Positions 38,330 to 46,859 of a DNA stretch of 64,000 bases are shown piece after piece. Origin of the DNA: Chitinophaga pinensis (GTDB taxonomy: Bacteria > Bacteroidota > Bacteroidia > Chitinophagales > Chitinophagaceae); assembly GCF_007896845.1 (NCBI RefSeq), contig NZ_VOHS01000016.1, positions 62,001 to 126,000 of the forward strand, given 5' to 3'. The position numbers and the translations under genes are program-made. The number at the start of each line of letters is the position of its first letter. Position 1 is the stretch's first letter. Under the pieces are notes generated by a model. That model did not search any database. It saw only the letters and a program-made list of their open reading frames with translations, and was not told the DNA's origin.

Positions 38330-39610
38330 ATGATAGCAGTTATCGGCTTAGGCTATGTGGGCCTCCCCCTTGCAATTGAGTTTGCCAGAAAGTATAAAGT
38401 GCTGGGTTTTGATATCAACGCAGCACGTGTGCATGAACTGTGCAACGAACAGGATAAAACCCGTGAAGCCGACATTGCAGCTCTCCGCGAAGTATTGCAA
38501 TTGGGAGCTGCCACCGACGCCCCCACCGGATTACACCTCTCTTCCGATAAAAACGACCTGAAAAATTATCAGATATATATCGTTACCGTTCCCACGCCCA
38601 TAGACCAGTTCAAATCACCCGATCTCACCTATCTGCTCGGCGCTTCCGCTATGTTGGGCTCCGTGCTGAAAAAAGGTGATATCGTAATTTATGAATCCAC
38701 CGTCTACCCGGGATGTACAGAAGATGATTGCGTACCTGTTCTTGAACAACATTCCGGCTTACGTTACAATCAGGACTTTTTTGTCGGTTACTCCCCCGAA
38801 AGGATTAACCCCGGCGATAAAGTCAACACCCTCACAAAGATCAAAAAAGTAACCAGCGGCTCCACTCCGGAAATAGCGACCCGCATCGATGACCTTTATG
38901 CTTCCATCATCACTGCCGGCACGCATAAAGCGCCCAGCATCAAAGTAGCGGAAGCTTCCAAAGCCATCGAAAACGCACAACGCGATGTCAATATTTCCTT
39001 TGTGAATGAACTGGCCCTGATATTCGACCGTATAGGCATTGACACCAACGACGTTATCGAAGCAGCCGCCACTAAATGGAACTTTTTAAAATATAAACCC
39101 GGTCTCGTCGGTGGTCACTGTATCGGCGTAGATCCTTACTATCTGGCTCATAAAGCTGAGTCATTAGGGTACCATCCGCAGGTCATCCTCTCCGGTCGGC
39201 GTGTGAACGACCAAATGGGTTATTTCGTGGCCAGCAAGGTTGTCAAACTCATGATCGAAAAAGATCATAAGATCAAAGGTGCCCATGCTTTGATTATGGG
39301 TATCACCTTCAAGGAAAATTGTCCGGACGTACGTAATACGCGTGTTGTAGACATTTACCATGAATTGAAGCAGTATGGTCTGGATGTTACTGTGTATGAT
39401 CCGTGGGCGGATCCGGAAGAAGTCAAAAAAGAATATGGTGTACCTACTGTCACCAAACTGGAAGGAACAGAAGTCTTTGACGCCATGGTGATTGCTGTTG
39501 CTCATCGGGAGTTCCTGACCTTCGATTTCAAGAAGTTTGGTAGTAGTAGTGCGGTTATTTTTGACACCAAGGCTTGTATTGACAGGGACTTGGTGGATGG
39601 AAGACTGTAA
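38330..39610 (+). CDS. nucleotide-sugar dehydrogenase (TviB/WbpA-type UDP-HexNAc 6-dehydrogenase)
   Basis: A 426-aa NAD-dependent enzyme. The N-terminal Rossmann motif is AVIGLGYVGLPLA, the middle segment has VPTPID and YESTVYPGCTEDDC, and the catalytic Cys lies in GGHCIGVDPYYL (about residue 263). The C-terminal UDP-binding domain has GITFKENCPDVRNT. The sequence most resembles the Vi-polysaccharide TviB and WbpO/WbpA group, which oxidises UDP-GlcNAc or UDP-GalNAc to the uronic acid. It supplies a uronic sugar for the surface polymer. It closes the GAF-CpsB-dehydrogenase unit and is followed by a terminator. Confidence 0.92.
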   Translation: MIAVIGLGYVGLPLAIEFARKYKVLGFDINAARVHELCNEQDKTREADIAALREVLQLGAATDAPTGLHLSSDKNDLKNYQIYIVTVPTPIDQFKSPDLTYLLGASAMLGSVLKKGDIVIYESTVYPGCTEDDCVPVLEQHSGLRYNQDFFVGYSPERINPGDKVNTLTKIKKVTSGSTPEIATRIDDLYASIITAGTHKAPSIKVAEASKAIENAQRDVNISFVNELALIFDRIGIDTNDVIEAAATKWNFLKYKPGLVGGHCIGVDPYYLAHKAESLGYHPQVILSGRRVNDQMGYFVASKVVKLMIEKDHKIKGAHALIMGITFKENCPDVRNTRVVDIYHELKQYGLDVTVYDPWADPEEVKKEYGVPTVTKLEGTEVFDAMVIAVAHREFLTFDFKKFGSSSAVIFDTKACIDRDLVDGRL

Positions 39611-39630
39611 GTCGGTTAAAAATTATATAG

Positions 39631-39666
39631 AAAGCGTTTGTCCAATGGCAGGCGCTTTTTTGTTTT
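39631..39666 (+). terminator. terminator after UDP-sugar dehydrogenase
   Basis: AAAGCG pairs with CGCTTT, extended by TTTG / CAGG with two wobble pairs, followed by TTTTTTG. It begins 21 bases after the stop. Confidence 0.72.
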
Positions 39667-39688
39667 AAGGACTTGCGGGGCTACTGCG

Positions 39689-39786
39689 GGTTGTGGTCAG
39701 ACGCTGGTTGATTCTCTTTGAGAGGCGTTCAAATTACGCGGGGTGGGTCGTGTTGGGCGTTGGGATCACTGTCAAGCGGGGCAGGC
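39689..39786. repeat. truncated class-A palindromic element (A2)
   Basis: This stretch aligns with the first two thirds of the complete class-A element at 39830-39977. It shares GGTTG.GGT, CTTTGAGAGGCGT, GGGGTGGGTCGTGT, GGGCGTTGGGAT and TCAAGCGGGGCAGGC. After that point the sequence is unrelated, so the second half of both helices is missing. It is probably a decayed copy. Confidence 0.7.
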
Positions 39787-39829
39787 ATTAGCGGACTATG
39801 TTATGTCTTATGTCAGGCGGTCTGCTGCG

Positions 39830-39977
39830 GGTTGAGGTGGGACGCCGGGCTGACGCCCTTTGAGAGGCGTGCTATTGGGCGGGGGTGGGTCGTGTGGGGC
39901 GTTGGGATGATTGATTGAACCCCTATCAAGCGGGGCAGGCTCTCAAAGGGCTAAGGCCCTTTGTCTCCACCTCAACC
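39830..39977 (+). repeat. complete class-A palindromic element (A1), structured RNA or hairpin mobile element candidate
   Basis: A 148-nt element. The ends pair perfectly over 11 bp (39830-39840 with 39967-39977, GGTTGAGGTGG / CCACCTCAACC). Inside, GGGC pairs with GCCC, then a 4x4 internal loop (TGAC at 39851-39854, TAAG at 39952-39955), then a 12-bp helix (39855-39866 with 39940-39951, GCCCTTTGAGAG and complement). The central part carries GGTGGGTCGTGTGGGGC. The same layout is found in the class-B elements below on the opposite strand. The GAC/TAA loop fits the known UAA/GAN RNA loop when read on the plus strand. No protein-coding frame is conserved. Confidence 0.65.
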
Positions 39978-40158
39978 CCTCCGCTGATACAGTCTGTCGT
40001 TTCGGCAATAGTCTTTGAATACTAATAAGCTGTTGTGTAATCGTCTTTGTGCTGGTAAGCATTGTGCTAATTCATATCTATAACACGAATGATTACGGCA
40101 CATGAAAAGCATTATCTCCCGAAACGTTATTACATGTTGACAGCCCGGCCACAGCGAA

Positions 40159-40308
40159 GGATTTCAGATGGAGCCCCTGGCCTTAGGTCTTTGAAGTATG
40201 TCCATCCGCCTGACAAAATCTGATAGATATTCCAATGCCCAATACGACCAACCAAAGCTCCATTCATAGCACTTCAAAGAGCGTCAGCCAGAGGGCCCAT
40301 CTGAAACC
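40159..40308 (-). repeat. class-B element core, unit 1
   Basis: A 150-nt core. Outer helix TTTCAGATGG / CCATCTGAAA plus GG/CC, inner helix TCTTTGAAGT / ACTTCAAAGA, shared motifs GGCCTTAG, ACGACC and GCGTCAGCC (as written on the plus strand). It differs from unit 2 mainly in the apical region. Confidence 0.65.
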
Positions 40309-40476
40309 AAAGCGTAACACCCAGACATAAAAAGAAGACCACAATTTCCCCCAATGAAACCGGGTTTTAAACGACAAACAGCTACAATAACAAACATCAT
40401 TCACCAGAATAACTACAATCCTCAAAGCCACTAAACACTAAAAGATATTGATAGTTGACAGCCTCGTCACAGCGAA

Positions 40477-40626
40477 GGATTTCAGATGGAGCCCCTGGCC
40501 TTAGGTCTTTGAAGTACGCCCATCCGCCTGACAAAATCTGATAGATATTCCAAAGCCCGACACGACCTACCAAAGCTCCATTCATGTCACTTCAAAGAGC
40601 GTCAGCCAGAGGGCCCATCTGAAACC
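40477..40626 (-). repeat. class-B element core, unit 2
   Basis: Outer helix 40480-40489 with 40615-40624; extension GCCC-CTGGC with GCCAG-A-GGGC; inner helix 40506-40515 with 40589-40598. The CTTAG and CGTCA strands face each other as an internal loop, as in the class-A element. Confidence 0.68.
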
Positions 40627-40794
40627 GAAGCGTAACACCCAGACATAAAAAGAAGACCACAATTTCCCCCAATGAAACCGGGTTTTAAACGACAAACAGC
40701 TACAATAACAAACATCATTCACCAGAATAACTACAATCCTCAAAGCCACTAAACACTAAAAGATATTGATAGTTGACAGCCCAGTCACAGCGAA

Positions 40795-40944
40795 GGATTT
40801 CGGATGGAGCCCCTGGCCTTAGGTCTTTGAAGTACGCCCATCCGCCTGATAAAATCCAATAGATATTCCAAAGCCCGACACGACCTACCAAAGCTCCATT
40901 CATGTCACTTCAAAGAGCGTCAGCCAGAGGGCCCATCTGAAACC
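40795..40944 (-). repeat. class-B element core, unit 3
   Basis: Same layout. One change in the outer helix (TTTCGGATGG) keeps pairing as a G-T wobble on the written strand. The helices are otherwise unchanged. Confidence 0.65.
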
Positions 40945-41104
40945 GAAGCGTAACGCCCAGACATGAAAAATAAAGGCCACAATTGCCCCTCAAGAAATCG
41001 GATTTTAAACGCCAAACAGCTACAATAACAAACGGAATAACTCCAATCAGCAAAGCCGCTAAACGCCAAAAGCTATTGATAGTTGACAGCCCGGTCACAG
41101 CGAA

Positions 41105-41254
41105 GGATTTCAGATGGAGCCCCTGGCCTTAGGTCTTTGAAGTTTGCCCATCCGCCTGATAAAATCTGAAAGATATTCCAAAGCCCGACACGACCAACCA
41201 AAGCTCCATCCATAGCACTTCAAAGAGCGTCTGCCAGAGGGCCCATCTGAAACC
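41105..41254 (-). repeat. class-B element core, unit 4
   Basis: Same layout; changes fall in the apical loop (AAATCTGAAAG, CCATCCATAG) and one in the internal loop (GCGTCTGCC). The unit ends soon after the core, at about 41287. Confidence 0.62.
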
Positions 41255-41287
41255 GAAGCGTAACACCCAGACATAAAAAAAGAACAG

Positions 41288-41630
41288 CAATTAACTCAAA
41301 AATGTATCCTGTCAAAACCGACCACCAGCACTCCTAACCATTAACTCTCCTTCTCTCAAAACGATACCCTCTTTTTTATATACAAAATCAATTAGTTGTA
41401 ATATTTTTCTTACCTTTACTTCAACACGCTGCTTTTGCAATACAGAGAAAAAAATCCCATATCTTTCTTCCAAAGCCTCACTACTTGTTATTGTTCTATT
41501 GTAACCTTGTCATGTTCGGCCTAAAAGCCCGCCAATTTATTAACCATTAAAAGGCGAAGTATTAACCTAATAACCAAGATTCCTGAAAAACAGCTATGTG
41601 CAGCTGATTTTAGGGGATAAACCATGTACC
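41288..41630. other. leader region of the LuxR-type regulator gene
   Basis: About 340 AT-rich bases after the repeat array. A TTG...TACCTTTA pair near 41394-41416 is a poor promoter match. No genes seen. Confidence 0.4.
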
Positions 41631-42320
41631 ATGAATACACCTTATCCGGCTGCCTCCGCCCTACAGGAGGCCCCCCATTCAAAAATCCTGCTGGTAACAG
41701 GAGACGCTGCTATTCTACGGAAGTTCCGTCAGTTACTCTTGCCGACGTATGATGTCGTAGCGACTAATACAGTGGCTGAAGCGATTGACATTGCCAACCG
41801 GCAGCTACCTGACCTGATCCTGTGTGACGTATTAGTAGCCGATACTTCCGGCTACCAGTTCCTGATCTCCTTGCGGGACGATCCATCCATGAAACACCTG
41901 CCCTTTATTCTGTTTAACCGACTGCACGTCGCGTCTAATATCAGGAAAGGTATGAACCTTGGTGCGGATGATTTCCTCGTTTTTCCCTTCACCGGCGAAG
42001 AGCTGATCAAGAGCATACAATCACGGCTCAACAGATACCAGCATATCCGTGAGACCGTGCAGCCACGTGAAACGCTGATCCGTCAGCTACACGTAGAAGG
42101 TAAAAATCCTATTAACGAGCGCCTGAGTAAAACGGAAGCCAAGATTCTGGATATGATTGCCAGAGGAATGAGCAGCAGGGACATTGCATCTTACAAATGC
42201 ATTAGTGTACGTACAGTCGATAATCACCGGCATAACATCACTAAAAAGCTCCAGCTTTCCGGACCCAATGCACTGGTAAAATTTGCGATCGGTTATGGAG
42301 GCGTGTTAAGCAGACAATAG
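41631..42320 (+). CDS. response regulator with degenerate receiver and LuxR-type HTH
   Basis: 229 aa from ATG 41631; an upstream in-frame GTG at 41598 would add 11 residues. The receiver domain (about 18-135) keeps the phospho-acceptor Asp in PDLILCDVL, but the acidic pair near the N-terminus reads LVTGDA (one acid), the conserved Thr/Ser position reads ILFNR, and the KPF motif is FPF (Lys lost). The C-terminal GerE/LuxR helix-turn-helix (about 165-225) has LSKTEAKILDMIARGMSSRDIASYKCISVRTVDNHR (motif split here as LSKTEAKILDMIARG and SVRTVDNHR). It probably regulates transcription without normal phosphorylation. It follows the repeat array. Confidence 0.82.
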   Translation: MNTPYPAASALQEAPHSKILLVTGDAAILRKFRQLLLPTYDVVATNTVAEAIDIANRQLPDLILCDVLVADTSGYQFLISLRDDPSMKHLPFILFNRLHVASNIRKGMNLGADDFLVFPFTGEELIKSIQSRLNRYQHIRETVQPRETLIRQLHVEGKNPINERLSKTEAKILDMIARGMSSRDIASYKCISVRTVDNHRHNITKKLQLSGPNALVKFAIGYGGVLSRQ

Positions 42321-42350
42321 TCAGCACAATACCTTTACATGCCCCGGCTG

Positions 42351-42537
42351 TTGTATCTGTGTCTCCGGTATGGCCGATGTATAAATGGGAATAGAAGTTC
42401 GTTGCGTAGACGCTCGTTAACGCATGATGTATTCTTTTTGAGATCCTGTGTGTTTTATCTGTGTCCCGGGTATAGCTGATGCCGGCTTATTACTAAAGGT
42501 TTGCTGTATGAACAATGTTTAACGCACGATGTGCTCC
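42351..42537. repeat. imperfect direct duplication overlapping a gene end
   Basis: 42351-42434 and 42453-42537 are imperfect copies about 103 bases apart. Shared words are ATCTGTGTC.CCGG/CGGGTAT.GC.GATG and TTAACGCA.GATGT. The second copy includes the last codons of the sigma-54 regulator gene (stop at 42519), so the first copy looks like a decayed duplicate of that gene's end. Confidence 0.5.
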
Positions 42538-44066
42538 TTTACGATACCCAGCTTCTTCATCCGCGCCTCCAGCGTGGTAGGTTTGATATCCAGCAGGTCG
42601 GCAGCGCCCTGCGGACCTCTTATCCTGCCATTGGAATAACGGAGTGCCCTGATGATGGTCTGACGTTCTGTTTCTGCCAGCGTAAGCAATGGCGACAGAC
42701 TATTACCATCTGTTTCCAGTGCCTTACCGTTTCCGGGAACAGCGATGGTGATCTGTGGTTCATCACTGGAGATAACCGCCCGTTCTACCATGTGTTCCAT
42801 TTCCCGGATATTTCCCGGCCAGCTATAATCCATCAGTGCCAGCACCGATCCGGATGCGATATGTCGTATGGGTTTTCCATACTTCATAGCTGCATTACGG
42901 GCAAAATGCTGGAGCAATAATGGGATATCCTCCCTGCGTTCCCGCAAGGCCGGCAGATGTATCGGAAACACGTATAAACGATAATACAGATCCTGACGGA
43001 AACGTCCCTGTTTCACTTCCTCTTCCAACGTCCTGTTGGTGGCCGCAATGATGCGCACATTGACAGGAATGGTATCAGTACCTCCTATGCGCTCAATCTC
43101 CTTCTCCTGAATGACGCGTAACAGTTTGGCCTGCATATCAAGGGGTAATTCGCCGATTTCGTCGAGGAAAAGGGTACCGCCTTCCGCCATTTCAAACTTA
43201 CCAATACGGCGGTGAATAGCGCCTGTAAATGCGCCTTTCTCATGACCGAACAATTCCGACTCTATGAGCTGTGGAGGTAAGGCGGCACAATTGATCTTGA
43301 CAAAGGCTTTGTGCCTGCGCATGGACGCAAGGTGGATAGCTTCTGCAAACAACTCTTTCCCGGTACCGGTTTCCCCGGTCAGCAAAACGGTTGCATCCGT
43401 AGGGGCCACCTGCCTGACCTGCTGTATGACGGGGCGTAACGCGATACCGCTGACCAGCTTCGCCGGCAACAAGTCATTGTATAATCGTAATTCGGCACTA
43501 TCAGTTCCCATGTCCTCCTCCTGCAACCATTGCGGCAATGCATCGAGTAACATGAGCTTCAGGGTGGCCGCAGAAAGCAATCCGGCATAACGCTTCACAG
43601 AAATCTGCAAAGATTTAGGGAAGGTATTATGATGTTTAGCCAGCAGACAAAGAAACCCAAAGCTACTGGTATGATTACGCAAAGGCAGTATCAGCATCTC
43701 CCGTACCCCACTATTGAACAGAGTCGTTTGCAGGGCTGACCTTCTGTCAGGTGCATACATCTCCAACACGCCTGAAATATTGTCCTGCATAAAATGCTCA
43801 CTGACCTTCTGTGGTAGTGGTAACAATGTTAAGTCCTCTGTCCTGTGGCACCAGCGACTGATTGCCCCATTTCCGTCAGCAATGCCGATCAATACAGAGA
43901 TCGTATGCAGGTAAGGCTGCAATACCGTATGAATAAACGCAAAAAGATCATCTTCATTCCTGATCGATCCGATTGCTCCTCTCCAGTCTATCCGCCCATT
44001 CTCAGACTGTATTTCCGGTAATGTCCCTTCCGGTAATAACAGTTCTATCAACGCTAACAAATCCAT
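42519..44066 (-). CDS. sigma-54-dependent regulator with GAF-like sensor domain
   Basis: A 515-aa protein. N-terminal GAF-like region (about 35-185; LILPLRNHTSSFGFLCLLA), AAA+ activator domain (about 205-440) with Walker A GETGTGKELFA, GAFTGA loop, LFLDEIGELP, and the arginine-finger region FRQDLYYRL, and a C-terminal Fis-type HTH (GPQGAADLLDIKPTTLEARMKKLG). It is FhlA/NorR-like: no receiver domain, so it senses a ligand or a partner through the GAF part. It would activate sigma-54 promoters. The target is unknown. It is convergent with the LuxR-type regulator, a second sigma-54 activator besides the one at 7.7 kb. Confidence 0.92.
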   Translation of the reverse strand: MDLLALIELLLPEGTLPEIQSENGRIDWRGAIGSIRNEDDLFAFIHTVLQPYLHTISVLIGIADGNGAISRWCHRTEDLTLLPLPQKVSEHFMQDNISGVLEMYAPDRRSALQTTLFNSGVREMLILPLRNHTSSFGFLCLLAKHHNTFPKSLQISVKRYAGLLSAATLKLMLLDALPQWLQEEDMGTDSAELRLYNDLLPAKLVSGIALRPVIQQVRQVAPTDATVLLTGETGTGKELFAEAIHLASMRRHKAFVKINCAALPPQLIESELFGHEKGAFTGAIHRRIGKFEMAEGGTLFLDEIGELPLDMQAKLLRVIQEKEIERIGGTDTIPVNVRIIAATNRTLEEEVKQGRFRQDLYYRLYVFPIHLPALRERREDIPLLLQHFARNAAMKYGKPIRHIASGSVLALMDYSWPGNIREMEHMVERAVISSDEPQITIAVPGNGKALETDGNSLSPLLTLAETERQTIIRALRYSNGRIRGPQGAADLLDIKPTTLEARMKKLGIVKEHIVR

Positions 44067-44536
44067 AGTTCCATAACTATTACATGAATAGATTTCCCGG
44101 TGACATCACTGTCTCCGGGGCAACAACTCCAGTATTTTGTGTATGCGGTTAGAGTTCTCCAATATATTGGAGCATGATTTCCCTTGAAAAATGCTCCATA
44201 TGGTTGGTTTACAAATAATTACCCTACTGGCATAGTGGTTGAGTCTTTAAAGGCTAACTATGGGGGGGACAGGAAAAAGGGAGATTACTCCGTTATTGTT
44301 GGCTTTTCATAGCATTTACAGATTGTCATGAATACCTACGGGCAGCTAACAAAAAGGATACCATATTCATGTAAAGTTAGGAGTCCTTGGTAACCCCGGT
44401 TAACTATATCATTAAAAACCATATTATAAATAGAAGAAGAAACCTGATTAACCATCCGAATACCATTTTAAAAACCATCTGGACATTTTGCCGGTACGTT
44501 TTTAGATCCTTTATTGAAAAATCAATTTTTAGCTAG
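44067..44536. other. divergent gene-free region
   Basis: About 470 bases between the sigma-54 regulator (-) and the FemAB-like gene (+). AT-rich, with a GGTTAAC word near 44398. No coding frame or RNA gene seen. Confidence 0.5.
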
Positions 44537-45541
44537 ATGATGTCCTTTAATGTTGTGACCATTTATGATAACCGACGTTGGGATCGTTTTGTCAAGAACG
44601 CCAATATGTCCGACTTCAATCATACCTGGCACTATCACAGTACGGCTGCCGATGGCGAGCCGCTGCTGCTTGTCTATGAAGAAGAATCCGAATTCATTGC
44701 GTTGCCCGTTATCCGAAAACATGAAGGTGAAGCTGACGGTAAACGTCAGTATGCCCTTTACAGTTATGCAGGTCCCATCTGCAGTACCAACTTTGCATTG
44801 CTTAACAGCGGCATGCAGGAACGCTTCGAAAGTGTGTTGAAGGTTTTTCTTGAACAGCATACGATCATAAGTGTATCTGTACAGTTACATCCTTTAATCC
44901 ATAAAAATTTTAAACCGCTCGGACTCGGCGTACTCCGGAAAAATCCGGAAAGTATGCTGATCAATGTGAGTGATGGCCCTGACATGCGTCAGGAGCATTA
45001 TGGAGACAATTTCTCAAACGAAGTGACCCTCCTGAAACGAAAAGGATACACTGTTCGTCAGGCAGTGGCCATTCAGGATGTAGACTCCTTCGGGGAAATC
45101 TTCCGCAGAAATATGTCTCCCCTCAATAAAAACGCTGCGGATCACTATGATAAAGCATGGTTCAGACAGATGTTACGCCCCGCTGGTTTTGATACCAGTC
45201 TGCTGCTCGCCGGACAAGGCACTCAAACTGCTGCCGGCGCACTGCTCACCTTCTGTAATGACCTGATGCAGTTCCACCTCGCAGCTACCCACGAAAACTT
45301 CCTTTTTGACGCTCCCTTACGGGTCCTGCTACACGAAGCCGTGATGTTGGGAAGAACTTTGGGGATGCAGTATATGCAACTCGAAGGACTTGCGGGAAGA
45401 CCGGAAGTTTTGTTTGCATGTAAAGCGTTTAGTCCGGAGTTATATCCCGGATTCAAAACGTGGCAGATCTCCTACGGCGAAGCAGACTGCCGCGATGCAA
45501 GATCCCGCAAACTGCACCAGCACTTATCTGTAGCGGTGTGA
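44537..45541 (+). CDS. FemAB/GNAT-like acyltransferase
   Basis: A 334-aa cytoplasmic protein. The architecture (two GNAT-like halves, DFNHTWHYH near residue 30, RRNMSPLNKNAADHYDKAWFRQM in the middle split by HYDKAWFRQM, then a C-terminal half with MQYMQLEGLAG) fits peptidoglycan-bridge FemAB and polysaccharide-associated CelD/BcsL-like transferases. Such enzymes transfer an acyl or aminoacyl group to cell-wall or lipid substrates. The substrate is not predictable. ATG occurs at 44537 and 44540; either gives the same protein apart from one residue. Followed by a clear terminator, single-gene unit. Confidence 0.65.
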   Translation: MMSFNVVTIYDNRRWDRFVKNANMSDFNHTWHYHSTAADGEPLLLVYEEESEFIALPVIRKHEGEADGKRQYALYSYAGPICSTNFALLNSGMQERFESVLKVFLEQHTIISVSVQLHPLIHKNFKPLGLGVLRKNPESMLINVSDGPDMRQEHYGDNFSNEVTLLKRKGYTVRQAVAIQDVDSFGEIFRRNMSPLNKNAADHYDKAWFRQMLRPAGFDTSLLLAGQGTQTAAGALLTFCNDLMQFHLAATHENFLFDAPLRVLLHEAVMLGRTLGMQYMQLEGLAGRPEVLFACKAFSPELYPGFKTWQISYGEADCRDARSRKLHQHLSVAV

Positions 45542-45560
45542 ATGAAACATACCTGAAATG

Positions 45561-45593
45561 AAAAGAGCGTTCATATAGAACGCTCTTTTTTTA
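45561..45593 (+). terminator. terminator after FemAB-like gene
   Basis: A 12-bp stem (AAAAGAGCGTTC / GAACGCTCTTTT) with a 5-base loop and a T tail. Confidence 0.9.
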
Positions 45594-46041
45594 TGCAGAG
45601 GAGATTTGTACAAAAAAAAACGGCCAACCATGAATGGAAAGCCGGTCTTTCATCCATTGTTTGTTAACCCCAGTTGTCGAATCCTATTTGGCAACTGGGG
45701 CTACCCTCACACGGATTGTTAATGCAATATTAAGACTTTGCTAATTAGAAAGTTGTTAATCCTTGGTTAACGAAAATTTATTGTTGATTCATATTTGCGT
45801 TACAGGGTGACACGTTTGTTGGATGTATAAACATACGGTATTTTGTCTGCGCGAATATGCATTGTATTTTTTTACCAGATTTACAGGGAATTTTCTACTT
45901 TTCGACATATGCAACCGTTTGGTGACAACTAGAGTCAATACATTCTTAGTATGATTTTTCCCCTCAGAAAAAAAGTCGCTATTCCGTATATATTTATCTT
46001 AAAACATAAAATTCTGACAGTCCCATGACGAAAACATGGCC
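45594..46041. other. gene-free stretch with a second hairpin
   Basis: About 450 AT-rich bases between convergent genes. A 9-bp hairpin (CCCCAGTTG 45669-45677 with CAACTGGGG 45693-45701) without a T tail is present; GTTAACC words surround it. No gene seen. Confidence 0.5.
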
Positions 46042-46809
46042 CTATTTCTTCTCCGCAGCCCAAAAAATCGCATTTTTAAAGAGGGTCTTGTAGGCAGTAT
46101 TTTCAAAAAGATCGGGTGAATGACCCATAAAAATGTAAATATTCCTCGCCTTATAAACCGGATTCGTCCAGATAACCGGATGATCTCCCATTGTCTTCGA
46201 AGATGCCGGCACATACGACTGCTCATCCACATTTGCCAATACATGCACATTCGGACGCGGATTCCGGTCGTAGATATACCACTCTTCTGTTTTTATATTA
46301 AAAACACCGGGAACGCCCTTAAATACAGGATGGGCAGCATCTTCCACATGTACATCGCCTGCCGCAAACTTTGCGATATAATCTTTAAAACGGATCTGCC
46401 CCATAAACTGATAAAACCAGTTCCACAACCCATAACCATCAAATTCACCCAGCAAAGTCGCATGATGAAATCCAATCCATCCTCCCCTGCCCTCATTCAC
46501 ATACTGCTCAAATGCCTTTACCGCCGGTTCCTTCCAGGCATACGGGGGATAATCCAGTTGAATGAACAACTGATACTTAGACAGATATGCGCTATCTATC
46601 CTGTCTGTGTTTTCAATGTAATCGATCGTAAAGTTGCTGTCAGCCGCCAGTTTATCCAACCAGACTTTCGCCGCTTTGGAATATGCCAGATGATGACCAC
46701 CATTTTCCGCCAAAGCCAATACGCGGAAACGGGGTTTAGCAGGTTGTAATGCCAATAAGGAACAAAGGATTACAATAACGGGAATGGAGAGAAAAGAACG
46801 CAGGTTCAT
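46042..46809 (-). CDS. ThuA-like exported protein
   Basis: A 255-aa protein with a signal peptide (FLSIPVIVILCSLLALQPA) and a ThuA-like domain over the rest: RVLALAENGGHHLAYSKAA, QLDYPPYAWKEPAVKAFEQYV, GRGGWIGFHHAT, and a C-terminal PVIWTNPVYKARNIYIFMGHSP. ThuA domains have a glutamine-amidotransferase-like fold and occur in carbohydrate-utilisation proteins of Bacteroidota. The exact role is unknown. Exported to the periplasm is inferred. The gene seems to be a single unit, 50 bases from the upstream gene on the same strand. Confidence 0.87.
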   Translation of the reverse strand: MNLRSFLSIPVIVILCSLLALQPAKPRFRVLALAENGGHHLAYSKAAKVWLDKLAADSNFTIDYIENTDRIDSAYLSKYQLFIQLDYPPYAWKEPAVKAFEQYVNEGRGGWIGFHHATLLGEFDGYGLWNWFYQFMGQIRFKDYIAKFAAGDVHVEDAAHPVFKGVPGVFNIKTEEWYIYDRNPRPNVHVLANVDEQSYVPASSKTMGDHPVIWTNPVYKARNIYIFMGHSPDLFENTAYKTLFKNAIFWAAEKK

Positions 46810-46859
46810 AGTGATGAAAGATATATTCTCCCTAAAATAATACTTCCATCTTAATAATG

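Larger units (their letters stand above)
40137..41287 (-). repeat. tandem array of four class-B elements
   Basis: Four direct repeats with unit lengths of 318, 318, 310 and about 205 bases start at 40137, 40455, 40773 and 41083. Each unit has a conserved about 150-nt palindromic core and, except in the last, a 110-170-nt AT-rich spacer. Units 1 and 2 are almost identical; unit 3 has several substitutions and an 8-base loss in the spacer; unit 4 lacks most of the spacer. Small frames of 62 codons seen inside it (40397-40585, 40715-40903) are not kept in all units, so coding is unlikely. The core is homologous to the class-A element in the opposite orientation. Confidence 0.85.

Noticed and set aside
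40397..41098. Repeated 62-codon minus-strand frames within the tandem array as a small gene family
   Set aside because: The frames depend on the unit: unit 1 has no equivalent open frame, the third frame crosses from one unit into the next, and the changes between units do not favour third codon positions. The palindromic pairing explains the conservation better.
40137..41287. CRISPR array
   Set aside because: Units are about 318 bases with near-identical spacers, no 25-40-base repeats with unique spacers, and no cas genes are nearby.
45669..45701. Hairpin CCCCAGTTG / CAACTGGGG as a terminator
   Set aside because: No T run on either side and a separate good terminator already follows the upstream gene; left as an unexplained hairpin.
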